Of a DNA stretch of 64,000 nt, positions 1 through 10,870 are shown in pieces; within the stretch, counting starts at the first letter, position 1, and each line of letters opens with the position of its first letter. The notes under the pieces are model-generated. The model ran no database searches and was not told where the DNA came from. It saw only the letters and a list, made by a program, of their open reading frames with translations. Where the stretch lies: the NCBI GenBank assembly GCA_006969625.1, contig CP030885.1:2367430-2431429 (forward strand). The letters are read 5' to 3'. A program made the translations under genes and the position numbers. The DNA is from Rhodospirillaceae bacterium. GTDB lineage: Bacteria; Pseudomonadota; Alphaproteobacteria; Kiloniellales; DSM-21159.

Positions 1-34
1 CGTCGGCGGAAAAGCGGACTTCCTTGGCTGCCAT
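1..34 (-). CDS. groEL: 60 kDa chaperonin GroEL, N-terminal start only
   Basis: Only the first eleven codons lie in the window (MAAKEVRFSAD), which match the conserved start of GroEL. An AAAGGAG ribosome site precedes the ATG. It follows groES by 64 bases on the same strand, so it is the second gene of the groESL operon. GroEL is the 14-mer ATP-driven folding chamber in the cytoplasm. The identification rests on the short N-terminus plus the groES context. Confidence 0.88.
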   Translation of the reverse strand, partial: MAAKEVRFSAD

Positions 35-98
35 GTCTGGCTCCTTTCGTGTTCTTTGTCCTGGTGCGTGAGAGCTGCGTCGGACCGGTCGGTCGCGC

Positions 99-386
99 TT
101 ACTCGATCACGCCCATGATGTCGGACTCGCGCATGATCAGGAGGTTCTTGCCGTCGATCTTGACCTCCGTGCCCGACCACTTGCCATAGAGAACGCGGTC
201 GTTCTTCTCGACGTCGAGCGCATGCAACTGGCCGTCCTCGCCACGGCTGCCGGGGCCGACGGCGATGACCTTGCCCTGCATCGGCTTTTCCTTGGCGGTA
301 TCGGGAATGATGATGCCGCCGGCGGTCTTCTCCTCTTCCTCGAGAGGTTCGACGACCACGCGGTCGTGCAGCGGCCGAAACTTCAT
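99..386 (-). CDS. groES: 10 kDa co-chaperonin GroES
   Basis: A 95-residue protein of standard GroES length. It has the N-terminal [11 protein letters not shown] strand, a mobile loop with the GGIIIPDTA segment at about residues 23-31 that docks on GroEL, and the [20 protein letters not shown]-terminal part. GroES forms the heptameric lid of the folding chamber. The ATG start has a strong GGGGAGGA ribosome site. It is the first gene of groESL, and its leader carries a sigma-70 promoter and a CIRCE element, so it is probably repressed by HrcA and induced by heat. Confidence 0.97.
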   Translation of the reverse strand: MKFRPLHDRVVVEPLEEEEKTAGGIIIPDTAKEKPMQGKVIAVGPGSRGEDGQLHALDVEKNDRVLYGKWSGTEVKIDGKNLLIMRESDIMGVIE

Positions 387-518
387 AGAGGTCCTCCCCC
401 TGGATGCGGGTTGCGAAGCGAGGCACCGGACCTTGGTCGGCCCGGCGCCAGAAATGGCGAAGCCGGCAGGCGCCCGAGATGCGGTCGAACCGCCGTCCGG
501 GCCGGCACCGACCGGCTG

Positions 519-545
519 TTAGCACTCTCAACGAGCGAGTGCTGG
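519..545 (-). promoter_or_regulatory. CIRCE operator (HrcA binding site) of groESL
   Basis: TTAGCACTC, nine bases, then GAGTGCTGG. This matches the CIRCE consensus TTAGCACTC-N9-GAGTGCTAA at 16 of 18 positions. It lies between the groES promoter and the groES start, where HrcA blocks transcription at normal temperature. Confidence 0.93.
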
Positions 546-549
546 GTTG

Positions 550-577
550 CATATAAGAGAGGCGCTAGGGGTGTCAA
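550..577 (-). promoter_or_regulatory. sigma-70 type promoter of groESL
   Basis: On the minus strand a perfect TTGACA (572-577) is followed after 16 bases by TATATG (550-555). The CIRCE element starts four bases further downstream, so the transcription start probably lies inside the operator. This arrangement suits repression by HrcA. I see no RpoH-type box, although I cannot exclude a second promoter. Confidence 0.75.
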
Positions 578-619
578 CACAAACCCAGCCAGAGCGCGGG
601 TTCCCCGAACCGCCCGCGG

Positions 620-2017
620 CTAGGCGCCGGCCGCCGGCCGGATCTCGCTGTGCGCCCCGTGCCGGCGCCGGAAACGATCGAGGTCGGCCGGGTCGAGGCG
701 CACCGTCAGGTGAGCGCGCTGTGCCTCGTCCTGCCGAGCGCAGACGTGGCCGTGCCGGTACAGCCAGGCAATGGCCGCCCCGTCGCTGAGATCGACGGAA
801 CACAGCACCGTCCGGTGACCCGCCTGCAGCCGCCGCTCGATGACTGCAAGCAAATGGTCCAGGCCCTCGCCGCCGACCGCCGAGACGCAGACCTGATCGC
901 TGCGGCGTGCCGTCTGCGATCGCAGGACCTCGCGCGACTCGACATCCAGCAGGTCGATCTTGTTGAGCACCTCGAGGACCGGCTGGCCGCCCTCGTCCTC
1001 CGGCTCGACGCCAAGGTCTCTCAACACCTCGAGCACGCTGAGACGCTGCGCCTCGCTGTCCGGGTGCGCGATGTCGCGCACGTGCAGGATCAGATCCGCC
1101 TCTAGCACCTCCTCGAGCGTCGCGCGGAAGGCGGCGACGAGATCGGTCGGCAGGTCGGAGATGAAGCCGACGGTGTCGGAGAGAATAACCTCCTGCCCGC
1201 CGGGCAGCTCGAGACGCCGCATGGTCGGGTCGAGCGTGGCGAACAGCAGGTCGCGGGCGAAGACCTGCGCCTGGGTCAAGCGGTTGAACAGCGTCGACTT
1301 GCCGGCGTTCGTGTAGCCCACCAGCGCGACCACCGGATAGGGCACCTTGCGGCGGGCCGAGCGGTGCAAGTCGCGGGTGCGCTTGACCTGCTCCAGCTCG
1401 CGGCGCAGCCGGGCGATCCGGTCGGTGATCAGCCGGCGGTCGATCTCGAGCTGGCTCTCGCCGGGACCGCCCATGAAGCCGAAACCGCCGCGCTGGCGTT
1501 CCAGGTGGGTCCAGGACCGCACCAGCCGCGAGCGCTGGTAGCTGAGGTGCGCCAACTCGACCTGGAGCTGACCCTCCTTGGTGCGCGCCCGCTCGCCGAA
1601 GATCTCCAGGATCAGGCCGGTGCGGTCGATGACCTTGCACTTCAGGTTGCGCTCGAGATTGCGCTGCTGCACCGGCGAGAGCTGAGCGTCGACCACCGTG
1701 ACCGAGACCTCGGCGACCGCGATCTCGGCCGCCAGACGCTCGATCTGGCCGCTGCCGAACAGGCTGGCCGGCCGGCGTCGGTCGACCCGGACCACCTGGC
1801 GCAGCGCCACGTTCAGGTCGATCGCTTCGGCCAGGCCGACCGCCTCGGCAAGGCGTGCCTCGGCCGAGCGCGGATCGTCCACCGCCTGCCCGTCGCGGAT
1901 GTTCGGGTGGATCACGCAGGCGCGCGTGCCAGCCGGCTGGCGCCCCGCGCCGCCACCCGCCGACCCGTCGTCCGCGGCCCTACGCCCACTGCCACTGCCG
2001 TTGCGGCTGACCGTCAA
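620..2017 (-). CDS. hflX: ribosome-associated GTPase HflX
   Basis: The 465-residue product has the HflX N-terminal domain and the glycine-rich GGFGFMGGPGESQLE segment at about 177-191. The GTPase domain carries a P-loop GYTNAGKST at 234-242, DTVGFI as switch II and NKIDLL as the G4 motif. HflX binds 50S subunits and rescues or splits stalled ribosomes. No ATG fits. The chosen start is a TTG at 2017 with AGGAG seven bases upstream, and the reading would otherwise begin well inside the conserved region. It lies 31 bases after hfq, an order common in proteobacteria, so the two are probably co-transcribed. Confidence 0.94.
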   Translation of the reverse strand: MTVSRNGSGSGRRAADDGSAGGGAGRQPAGTRACVIHPNIRDGQAVDDPRSAEARLAEAVGLAEAIDLNVALRQVVRVDRRRPASLFGSGQIERLAAEIAVAEVSVTVVDAQLSPVQQRNLERNLKCKVIDRTGLILEIFGERARTKEGQLQVELAHLSYQRSRLVRSWTHLERQRGGFGFMGGPGESQLEIDRRLITDRIARLRRELEQVKRTRDLHRSARRKVPYPVVALVGYTNAGKSTLFNRLTQAQVFARDLLFATLDPTMRRLELPGGQEVILSDTVGFISDLPTDLVAAFRATLEEVLEADLILHVRDIAHPDSEAQRLSVLEVLRDLGVEPEDEGGQPVLEVLNKIDLLDVESREVLRSQTARRSDQVCVSAVGGEGLDHLLAVIERRLQAGHRTVLCSVDLSDGAAIAWLYRHGHVCARQDEAQRAHLTVRLDPADLDRFRRRHGAHSEIRPAAGA

Positions 2018-2048
2018 GGCGCGGCTCCTGCACCGCCGAGACTGCGCA

Positions 2049-2309
2049 TCAGGCCTCGGCCTGCGCCTCTTCCCGGTCGGCCGGCTCGAACAGGTTGATC
2101 GGCGTCGAGGGCATCACCGTGGAAATGGCGTGCTTGTAGACGAGCTGGGAGTGGGCATCGCGCCGCAAGAGAACGCAGAAATTGTCGAACCACGTGACGA
2201 TGCCTTGCAGTTTCACACCGTTGACCAAAAAAATCGTGACCGGAACCTTCTGCTTACGGATGTGGTTGAGAAACACATCCTGCACGTTTTGCGACTTCTC
2301 ACCGGCCAT
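2049..2309 (-). CDS. hfq: RNA chaperone Hfq
   Basis: An 86-residue Sm-fold protein. The Sm1 part has [16 protein letters not shown] and the Sm2 part has the YKHAIST segment with the K-H pair that lines the proximal RNA-binding face. Hfq hexamers pair small RNAs with mRNAs. The frame is open further upstream to a TTG at 2336, but the ATG at 2309 has an AAGGACAGG ribosome site and gives the normal N-terminus [11 protein letters not shown], so I use it. In alphaproteobacteria Hfq also affects nif and ntr regulation. It sits between the ntr/trkA group and hflX. Confidence 0.97.
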   Translation of the reverse strand: MAGEKSQNVQDVFLNHIRKQKVPVTIFLVNGVKLQGIVTWFDNFCVLLRRDAHSQLVYKHAISTVMPSTPINLFEPADREEAQAEA

Positions 2310-2516
2310 CGCACCTGTCCTTGTTGGTTCGTTCAAGCCCGGTTTTTGCTACGTGCGGCCGCTGCCGGGCCCGGCCAGGCGTGCCGCACGGGTCGAACTC
2401 GCCTCTTGCGCGCGCTGCGTCGCAAAAAGCTTGCCGTTGATGGCACGTAGTATGCAGAAGGCCTCTTTAAAAGGAAACCGAGGTGCCTTTCTTTGTTACC
2501 GAGGGGCACAAGCGCC

Positions 2517-3176
2517 TCAGCGCGGCGCCATGAGCGCGAGAAAATCCGGGAAATCGGCGGCGTGGGCGGCGGGCTCGTGGCCCGGGAACTCGTCCGGCCC
2601 GGGCGGTACTTCGCGGATCAGCACCGGGGTGCAGCCGGCGGCGACGGCACACTGCAGGTCGACGTCGGTGTCGCCGACGAACCAGACCTCGGGACCGGCG
2701 GCCAGGCCGGAGCCGGCCAGGGCCAGATCGACCGGATCTCGTGCCGGCTTGTCGCGCGGCGCGTCGGTCGCGCCGACCAGGCGATGGAAGTGTGCCTCCC
2801 AGCCGAGCCGCTCGGCCTCAAGGCGCAGGTAGCGGCCGGTCTTGTTGCTGACGACGCCGAGCAAAAGGTCGTCGCGCCCCGCAAGCTGGGCCAACATCTC
2901 GCCGGCGCCCGGACGTTCGCGCAGATGCGCCAGGTGGTCGCGCTCGAAGGTCTCGTAGAACAGCCTGGTCGCGTCCTCCGCGCGCGCACCGAACAGCGCG
3001 GGGAAGGCCTCGCGCGCCGATTGGCGGACGTTGGCGCGGGTCTCCTCCAAGGTCCAGGGGCGCCGGCCCATGGCCTCGAAGGTGACGACCAGGGCGTGAT
3101 GGATGGTCGACCAGGTGTCGACCAGGGTATTGTCCCAGTCGAACAACAGCGCGCGCGGCGGCGGCAGCGGTCTCAC
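2517..3176 (-). CDS. HAD-family phosphatase (phosphoglycolate-phosphatase-like)
   Basis: The 219-residue product shows the four HAD motifs: DWDNTLVDT at about 13-21 (nucleophile and acid Asp), VVSNK near 108-112, a Lys in the DKPARDP segment, and GDTDVDL near 167-173. The alpha-helical cap between motifs I and II is of the Gph type. The substrate cannot be read from sequence; phosphoglycolate or another small phosphoester is likely. Motif I has DWDN in place of the common DFDG. The GTG start overlaps the stop of the upstream aminotransferase (GTGA), which suggests translational coupling. Confidence 0.85.
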   Translation of the reverse strand: MRPLPPPRALLFDWDNTLVDTWSTIHHALVVTFEAMGRRPWTLEETRANVRQSAREAFPALFGARAEDATRLFYETFERDHLAHLRERPGAGEMLAQLAGRDDLLLGVVSNKTGRYLRLEAERLGWEAHFHRLVGATDAPRDKPARDPVDLALAGSGLAAGPEVWFVGDTDVDLQCAVAAGCTPVLIREVPPGPDEFPGHEPAAHAADFPDFLALMAPR

Positions 3177-4048
3177 GCGGCGTGTGTCTCGGCCGGCACA
3201 CGCCCCTCGACATGGGCGATGTAGGCCTCGCGTAGGCGCATGGTCAGCAGGCCGGGGTGCCCGTTGCCGACCGGCTTGCCGTCGATCGAGGTCACCGGCA
3301 TGACGTAGTTGGTCGAGGAGGTTATGAACGCCTCGCGCGCCTTCAGCGCCTCCTCCACCGTGAAGGGCCGCTCCTCGAAGGTGACGCCTGCCTCGGCCAC
3401 CCGCTGGAGCAGGGCGATCCGCGTGATGCCATTGAGGATGTCGTAGGTCGCCGCGCGGGTAACCAGCTTGTTGTCCTGTGTGACGATCCAGGCGTTGGTC
3501 GAGGTCCCCTCGGTCACGTGGCCGTCCGGCGCCACCATCCAGGCCTCCACCGCGCCCGCCTCGTGCGCCTGCTGCTTGGCCAGGCAGTTGGGCAGCAGCG
3601 AGACCGACTTGATGTCGCGCCTGGCCCAGCGCAGGTCCGGTACGGTGATCACGGAAATGCCCTTCTCAAGCTTCTCGCGCGGGGCTGGCCGCATCTGCCG
3701 TACGGTCATCACCAGCGCCGGCTGCGCGCCGGTCGGGAACTTGTGGTCGCGCGGCGCCACGCCGCGCGTCACCTGCATGTACAAAAAGCCGTTGGTCAGG
3801 CCGTTGCGGCGCATCATCTTTTGGCTGATCAGCTTGATCGCCTCGCGGCTCGCCGGCATGGCGATGCGCAGCTCGCGCAGAGAGCGTTCCAGCCGGTCGA
3901 GGTGTAGCTCCTCGTCGACCAGAATGCCCTTGTGCACCGGCACCACCTCGTAGACGCCGTCGGCGAACTGGTAGCCGCGGTCCTCGATGTGCACGGCCGC
4001 CTTGGCGTGCGGCACGTAGCGGCCATTGACATAGGCGATGCGAGGCAT
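3173..4048 (-). CDS. dat: D-amino-acid aminotransferase (class IV, PLP)
   Basis: A 291-residue fold-type IV aminotransferase. The N-terminus has YVNGRYVP and the EDRGYQFADGVYEV segment typical of D-alanine transaminases. The PLP lysine is expected in the SLLPNCLAKQQAHEAGA region near residue 150, and TEGTSTNAW binds the cofactor phosphate. It would interconvert D-alanine or D-glutamate with keto acids. A branched-chain aminotransferase is the alternative, but length and motifs favour Dat. The ATG has a GGAGGAG ribosome site. It follows trkA with about 50 bases between, and its stop overlaps the HAD gene. Confidence 0.85.
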   Translation of the reverse strand: MPRIAYVNGRYVPHAKAAVHIEDRGYQFADGVYEVVPVHKGILVDEELHLDRLERSLRELRIAMPASREAIKLISQKMMRRNGLTNGFLYMQVTRGVAPRDHKFPTGAQPALVMTVRQMRPAPREKLEKGISVITVPDLRWARRDIKSVSLLPNCLAKQQAHEAGAVEAWMVAPDGHVTEGTSTNAWIVTQDNKLVTRAATYDILNGITRIALLQRVAEAGVTFEERPFTVEEALKAREAFITSSTNYVMPVTSIDGKPVGNGHPGLLTMRLREAYIAHVEGRVPAETHAA

Positions 4049-4097
4049 GACTCCTCCGGTGGATTGGGGCGGAACGCCCTCGAAGTCTAAGATCTGC

Positions 4098-5474
4098 TCA
4101 GAAGAATTCCAGCTTCACGGCGAACAGCTTTTCGACCTTCTTCACCGCGCTGCTGGCGGCGAAGATGGTCACCAAGTCGCCGGCGTGGATCACCGTGTCG
4201 CCGCGCGGGATGATCACCTCGTCGCCGCGCAGGATGGCCCCGACGATGACCCCTTCCGGCAGCTTGGCCTGGCGTAGCGGCGTGCCGACCAGGCGGCTGG
4301 TCTCCAGCGCTTCGGCCTCGATGATCTCGCCGAGGCTCTCGGAGATCGAGTAGACCGAGCGGATGCGCCCGCGGCGGACGTGCTGCAGGATCGTCGACAC
4401 GGTGATGCCGCGCGGGCTGACCACCGTGTCGATCCCCAAAGGACCCACCAGTTGGCCGTAACTCGCCGAATTCACAAGGGTCACCGCCCGCTTGCTGCCG
4501 TGGCGCTTAGCCAGGAGCGAGGCCAGGATGTTGACCTCGTCGTCGTTGGTTACGGCGATCACTGTCTCGGTGGTGGCGATGTTGCACTCGTCGAGGATCT
4601 CGACGTTCAGGGCGTCGCCGTGGATCACCACCGAGCGCTTCAGGGTCTGCGCCACAACCTCGGCACGCTGCTTGCTCATCTCGATCAGGCGGAGCTGCAC
4701 CTGCGGCTGCTCGCGCTCCATGATCTGGGCGAGGTTCAGGCCGATGTTGCCGCCGCCGAAGATGACGACCCGGCGGGCCTGGCGCTCGTCGTGGCCGAAG
4801 GTCAGCAGCGCGCGGGTCAGATGCGCGGTGTCGCAGACGAAATAGACGTCGTCACCGGGCTTCAGTTCGCTATCGCCGCCCGCCACCCAGCCCTTGCCGT
4901 CGCGCTCGATCCCGACGATCGAGATGTGCAGGTCAGGGAAGAGTTGAGTGAGCTGGCGCAGCGGCGTGTTGATGATCGGCGTGTCCTCCAGGACGTGCAC
5001 GCCGATCAGCGAGATGCGCCCGTCGGCCAGGGTGATGGCATCGAAGGCCCCGGGGATCGACAGCCGCCGGCTGATCGCGCGCGCCACCTCGATCTCCGGC
5101 GAGATGATCACGTCGATCGGCATGTTGTCGTGGCTGAAGAGGTCCGACCACACGGGGTCGAGGTAGCTCTGGTGGCGCACCCGCGCGATCTTCGTGGGCA
5201 CCTCGAACAGCGAATGGCAGACTTGGCAGGCCACCATGTTGACCTCGTCGGCATAGGTCACGGCGATCACCAGGTCGGCATCGGCGGCCCCTGCCCGCTC
5301 CAGCACCTCCGGATGGCTGGCAAAGCCGACCAGGCCGGTGACGTCCAGGCTGTCGGAGATGCGCTGGACCAGCTCGGGCGAGACGTCGATCACCGTCACG
5401 TCGGCGTTCTCGCTCGCCAGGTAGCGGGCGATGTTGAAACCGACCTGTCCGGCGCCGCAGACGATGACCTTCAT
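4098..5474 (-). CDS. trkA: Trk potassium uptake system protein TrkA
   Basis: A 458-residue peripheral membrane protein made of two RCK units. Each has a Rossmann NAD site, GAGQVG at about 7-12 and GGGNIG near 240, followed by TrkA-C domains. It binds NAD(H) and gates the TrkH/TrkG potassium channel, which is not in this window. The ATG at 5474 begins MKVIVCGAGQVG, standard for TrkA. It follows ntrX after 46 bases on the same strand. The ntrYX-trkA-hfq order is conserved in alphaproteobacteria. Confidence 0.96.
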   Translation of the reverse strand: MKVIVCGAGQVGFNIARYLASENADVTVIDVSPELVQRISDSLDVTGLVGFASHPEVLERAGAADADLVIAVTYADEVNMVACQVCHSLFEVPTKIARVRHQSYLDPVWSDLFSHDNMPIDVIISPEIEVARAISRRLSIPGAFDAITLADGRISLIGVHVLEDTPIINTPLRQLTQLFPDLHISIVGIERDGKGWVAGGDSELKPGDDVYFVCDTAHLTRALLTFGHDERQARRVVIFGGGNIGLNLAQIMEREQPQVQLRLIEMSKQRAEVVAQTLKRSVVIHGDALNVEILDECNIATTETVIAVTNDDEVNILASLLAKRHGSKRAVTLVNSASYGQLVGPLGIDTVVSPRGITVSTILQHVRRGRIRSVYSISESLGEIIEAEALETSRLVGTPLRQAKLPEGVIVGAILRGDEVIIPRGDTVIHAGDLVTIFAASSAVKKVEKLFAVKLEFF

Positions 5475-5520
5475 CGCTCGATGACCATGGCAAGAGGGGC
5501 CTTGAGGCGGGCGAAGGCGC

Positions 5521-6909
5521 TCAGCGCTCGCCGCCGTTGATGCCGAGGGAGCGCAGTTTGCGGTGCAGCGCCGAGCGTTCCATGCCGACGAAGGCGGCGG
5601 TGCGCGAGATGTTGCCGCCGAAGCGGGTCACCTGGGCCTCCAGATACTGCCGTTCGAACTGCTCGCGCGCCTGACGCAAAGGCAGCGCCATGATCTCCGC
5701 GGCGCCCGAGCCCTGCAAGACCTGTGGGGCCGAAGCGCCGACATCCGGCGGCAGGTGCTCGGCACGGATCGGCGCCTCCGCTCCGCCCGGCGCCATGATC
5801 AGCAGCCAGTCGATGACGTTGCGCAACTGCCGCACGTTGCCCGGCCACTCGTAGGTCTGCAAGGCGGTCAAGGCATCGTCGCCGAGCCGGCGTACGACGA
5901 TCCCGGCGGTACTGGCCGAGCGTAGCAGGAAGTGCTCGACCAGGGCCGGAATGTCGTCGCGCCGCTCGCGCAGCGAGGGAACCTCCAGCGGCACCACGTT
6001 GAGGCGATAGAAAAGGTCCTCGCGAAACCGCCCTTCGCCGATCAGGCGCCCGAGATCCCGGTTGGTCGCCGCGATGACACGCACGTCCACCTCGACCCGG
6101 CGGTTGCCGCCGACCCGGTGGAAGGTCTGGTCCTGCAGCACCCGGACGATCTTACCCTGAGTCTCCAGCGGCATGTCGGCGACCTCGTCGAGCAACAGGG
6201 TCCCGCCGTGGGCACGCTCGAAGGTGCCCAGCTTCACCGCGCTCTCGCTGCCGTTGGAGCCGGCCTCGATGCCGAACAGCTCCTGCTCGATACGCTCGGG
6301 GTGCATGGTGGCGCAGTTGAGGACCACGAAGGGGCCGCCGGCCCGCTTGGAGGTCTCGTGCAGTTGCCGTGCTGCCACCTCCTTACCGGCACCGGCCGGC
6401 CCGGTGATCAGCACGCGGCTGCCTGTCGGCGCCACCCGCAGCAGCCCTTGACGGAGCTGCTGGATGGCGTGGCAGCGGCCGATCAGCTCGTTCTCGGCGC
6501 TGCCGCGTAGACGCAGCTCGGCGTTCTCCTCGCGCAGGCGTGCCGCCTCGAGCGCGCGCTGGACGATGAGCAGCAGCCGATCCGCCTTGAAAGGCTTCTC
6601 GATGAAGTCGTAGGCACCCTCCTTGATGGCTTGCACCGCCGTCTCGATGGTGCCGTGGCCGGAGATCATCACGACCTGTAGGCCGGGCTGCTCGCGCTGC
6701 AGCACGCGCAGCAGCTCCAGGCCGTCGAGGCGCGAGTTGTTCAGCCAGATGTCGAGCACCACGAGGTTCGGCCGCCGCGCTCGGATCGCATCCAGCGCGG
6801 AATCTGCATCCGCGGCCGTGCGCACCCGGTAGCCCTCGTCCTCCAGAATGCCTTGGATCAGCAGGCGGATGTCGGCCTCGTCGTCGACGATCAGGATTTC
6901 GTCGGCCAT
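5521..6909 (-). CDS. ntrX: nitrogen response regulator NtrX
   Basis: The 462-residue product has a receiver domain (phospho-Asp near 53, in VVLDIWLN), an AAA+ domain with the Walker A variant GPAGAGKE and Walker B segment TLLLDEV, and a C-terminal Fis-type helix-turn-helix. The GAFTGA loop that contacts sigma-54 is absent: the equivalent stretch after LFG reads IEAGSNGSES. That is a known trait of NtrX proteins, so it probably acts without sigma-54. NtrX works with NtrY in nitrogen, redox and envelope control. Its ATG follows the ntrY stop by one base. Confidence 0.95.
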   Translation of the reverse strand: MADEILIVDDEADIRLLIQGILEDEGYRVRTAADADSALDAIRARRPNLVVLDIWLNNSRLDGLELLRVLQREQPGLQVVMISGHGTIETAVQAIKEGAYDFIEKPFKADRLLLIVQRALEAARLREENAELRLRGSAENELIGRCHAIQQLRQGLLRVAPTGSRVLITGPAGAGKEVAARQLHETSKRAGGPFVVLNCATMHPERIEQELFGIEAGSNGSESAVKLGTFERAHGGTLLLDEVADMPLETQGKIVRVLQDQTFHRVGGNRRVEVDVRVIAATNRDLGRLIGEGRFREDLFYRLNVVPLEVPSLRERRDDIPALVEHFLLRSASTAGIVVRRLGDDALTALQTYEWPGNVRQLRNVIDWLLIMAPGGAEAPIRAEHLPPDVGASAPQVLQGSGAAEIMALPLRQAREQFERQYLEAQVTRFGGNISRTAAFVGMERSALHRKLRSLGINGGER

Positions 6910-6910
6910 C

Positions 6911-9301
6911 TCAGGACCCCGTCTGACCTTGCGCCGGCGCGGGCTCCCGGGCGCCCAAGGACGTCTCGGCCCTGCCGGTCTTGTCCCCCGTATCGTCCGG
7001 CGTCGCGAACACCAGACGCACGAGCGCGCCCTTGCCGGCCGGGTTGTCGGCCAGTGTCAGGTCGCCGCCGTGGTCTTCCATGATCTTCTTGACGATCGCC
7101 AGTCCCAGTCCGGTCCCCTTCTCGCGGGTCGTGACGTAAGGCTCGGTCAGGCGCTCGCGGTTCTCTCGCGGCAGGCCTCGGCCGTTGTCCGCCACCTCGA
7201 CGGCCACGCCGTCTTCGACCTCGCAAAGGACGACCCGGATCACTCCGGCCTCTGGCTCGCAACCGGCAGCCCGTTCGGCCTCGATCCGCGCTTCCACGGA
7301 TTCGGCCGCGTTCTTCAGGATATTGGTCAGCGCGCGGTTGATCTGCGCGGCATCCAAAGCGCGCAGTACCGGACGGTTCGGCAGGTCCAGCTCGAAACCC
7401 ACGCCTACATGCCCGGTATCTTGCAGCACCACCGCTTCGCGCACCAGGCGGCGCAGGTCCTCCTCGCGCATCTGCGGCGCCGGCATGCGGGCGAAGGAGG
7501 AGAACTCGTCGACCATGCGGCCGATATCGCTGACATGGCGCACGATCGTGTCGGACAGCGCGCTGAAGGTCTCGGGATCCTGCTCGATCTGCTTGAGGTA
7601 CTTCCGCTTGAGGCGCTCGGCGGAGAGCTGGATCGGCGTCAGCGGGTTCTTGATCTCGTGCGCGATGCGGCGGGCGACGTCGGCCCACGCCGCCTTGCGC
7701 TGGGCCGACAGCAGTTCGCTGACATCGTCGAAGGTCACCACGTAGCCGTTGATCGCGGCGTTGCCGTTGCCGGTCTCCCCGGCCTCGGCGAGCACCCGAA
7801 CGAAGAGCGTGCGCGAGCCGTCCTGCCGCGGCAGCACCACCTGGCGCTCCTGGACCCGGCCCGGACGCCGACGCGCCCGCACCAGGAGGTCGCGCACGTC
7901 ACGCGAGAGGTTGGCCAGACGGCGCCCACGAAGCTGCTCCGCATCGACCTGCAGCAGGTCGCAGGCTGCGCGGTTCGGCAGCATGACCCGCCCCTGAGCG
8001 TCGAGCGAGATCACGCCGGAGGACACGCCCGAGAGCACCGTCTCGATGAAGCGGCGGCGCTCCTCCATGTGCCGGTTCGCCTCCAGCAGTTCGCCGCGCT
8101 GGCGGTCGAGCTCGGCCGTCATGCGGTTGAAGCTGCGCGCCAGCACGCCGACCTCGTCGCTCTGTTCGGGCTCGGCGACGCGGGCTGCGAGGTCGCCCTG
8201 CCCCACCCGCTCGGCGGCGGCGATCAAGCGACCGATCGGTGTGCTCAGGCGGTTGGCGAAGGCGAGACCGACCCAGACGGCCGCCATCAGGAGCAACAAG
8301 GCAACGACCATGAAGATCGCCGCGAAGGTGACGATCATCCGGCTACGCTCGCCCTCGAGCTGCTGGTAGATCTGCACTGCCGCCGCCGACTGGTCCATGT
8401 GGGCCAGAACTTTGGGGTCGATGAAGCGGCCGACGACCAGGTAGGTCTGGTCCAGCGCGTCGAGGGCGACCAGGGCGCGCACCCGGTCGTCGCTTTCCGC
8501 GGTGACGATCACCGCCTCGCCACGGTCAGCCGCGTCGAGGGCCCAGGCCGGCAGACGCGGGTTGAATTCGAGCGCCAGGGAAATGCCGCCCTGGGCCAGC
8601 ACCCGCCCGTCGCGGGTCAGCACCACGGCTTCGGACAGCGAACGCAGCGCCGCCTGGGTGCGCACCACCTCGCCGAGCCCTTCAGGATCGTAGCCGAAAG
8701 CGGCGATGTGCCGGTCGATCTCCGCCGCCATCGAGACGCAGTCGGCGTTGATCGCCCGCCCGTGCTCCTCGAGATAGGAGCGCGCCACCGCCATCGACTC
8801 GCTGACGGCCGTGCTGACGCGGTTGCTGAACCAGCCTTGCAGGCCGTAGTCGAACAGCATCACCGAGAACACGGCGACGATCACGGTCGGCGCCGCCGTG
8901 ACCAGCGCGAACAGGCCGACCAGCCGGGCGTGCAGCCGCGCCCCCGCGGTGCCGCGCCGCCGGGCGATCCAGAGGATGACCAGGCGCCGGGCGATCAGCA
9001 CGCCGAAGGCGAGCAGCAGCGCCAGGTTCAGATTGATCATCAAGAGGACGTCGCGGGGGTCGGTCAGCGCCTCGAGGCGCCCGGTCATCGCGCCGAAGGT
9101 GGCGAAGCCGGCGGCTACCGAGGCGATCAGCAGGGCCACCGCCAGGCGCTGTTCCAGCTTGATCCGCCCGGCCCAGGCCGAGAAGCGACGCCAAAGCTGG
9201 GTGCCCGCACGTGCCGCTTCGACCGGCGCGGTCGGCGAAACGGCCGCGTCCTTGGAGGGCGAGGCGCCGGCAGTGCTGGAATAGTCCGCCTGAAGGGTCA
9301 T
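6911..9301 (-). CDS. ntrY: nitrogen sensor histidine kinase NtrY
   Basis: A 796-residue membrane kinase. The N-terminal third has several hydrophobic helices (about 45-160 and near 300-330) around a periplasmic or extracytoplasmic part. HAMP, PAS, HisKA (phospho-His in ARRIAHEIKNPLTP) and HATPase_c domains follow. The ATP-lid motifs DNGRGLP and GTGLGLAIV are intact. It phosphorylates NtrX. The ATG is at 9301, 95 bases after ntrC, and ntrX follows after one base, so the genes are co-transcribed. Confidence 0.95.
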   Translation of the reverse strand: MTLQADYSSTAGASPSKDAAVSPTAPVEAARAGTQLWRRFSAWAGRIKLEQRLAVALLIASVAAGFATFGAMTGRLEALTDPRDVLLMINLNLALLLAFGVLIARRLVILWIARRRGTAGARLHARLVGLFALVTAAPTVIVAVFSVMLFDYGLQGWFSNRVSTAVSESMAVARSYLEEHGRAINADCVSMAAEIDRHIAAFGYDPEGLGEVVRTQAALRSLSEAVVLTRDGRVLAQGGISLALEFNPRLPAWALDAADRGEAVIVTAESDDRVRALVALDALDQTYLVVGRFIDPKVLAHMDQSAAAVQIYQQLEGERSRMIVTFAAIFMVVALLLLMAAVWVGLAFANRLSTPIGRLIAAAERVGQGDLAARVAEPEQSDEVGVLARSFNRMTAELDRQRGELLEANRHMEERRRFIETVLSGVSSGVISLDAQGRVMLPNRAACDLLQVDAEQLRGRRLANLSRDVRDLLVRARRRPGRVQERQVVLPRQDGSRTLFVRVLAEAGETGNGNAAINGYVVTFDDVSELLSAQRKAAWADVARRIAHEIKNPLTPIQLSAERLKRKYLKQIEQDPETFSALSDTIVRHVSDIGRMVDEFSSFARMPAPQMREEDLRRLVREAVVLQDTGHVGVGFELDLPNRPVLRALDAAQINRALTNILKNAAESVEARIEAERAAGCEPEAGVIRVVLCEVEDGVAVEVADNGRGLPRENRERLTEPYVTTREKGTGLGLAIVKKIMEDHGGDLTLADNPAGKGALVRLVFATPDDTGDKTGRAETSLGAREPAPAQGQTGS

Positions 9302-9396
9302 GGCGGGGCGATCGGCTCCGGCATCGCTGCAGAGACTGAACAGCGCCTATTGGGCCACGCTGTTGCCAGAACGCAACAGATAATTCGCCGTGCGCT

Positions 9397-10857
<1,461 letters not shown>

Positions 10858-10870
10858 GACGCGCCTGGTC

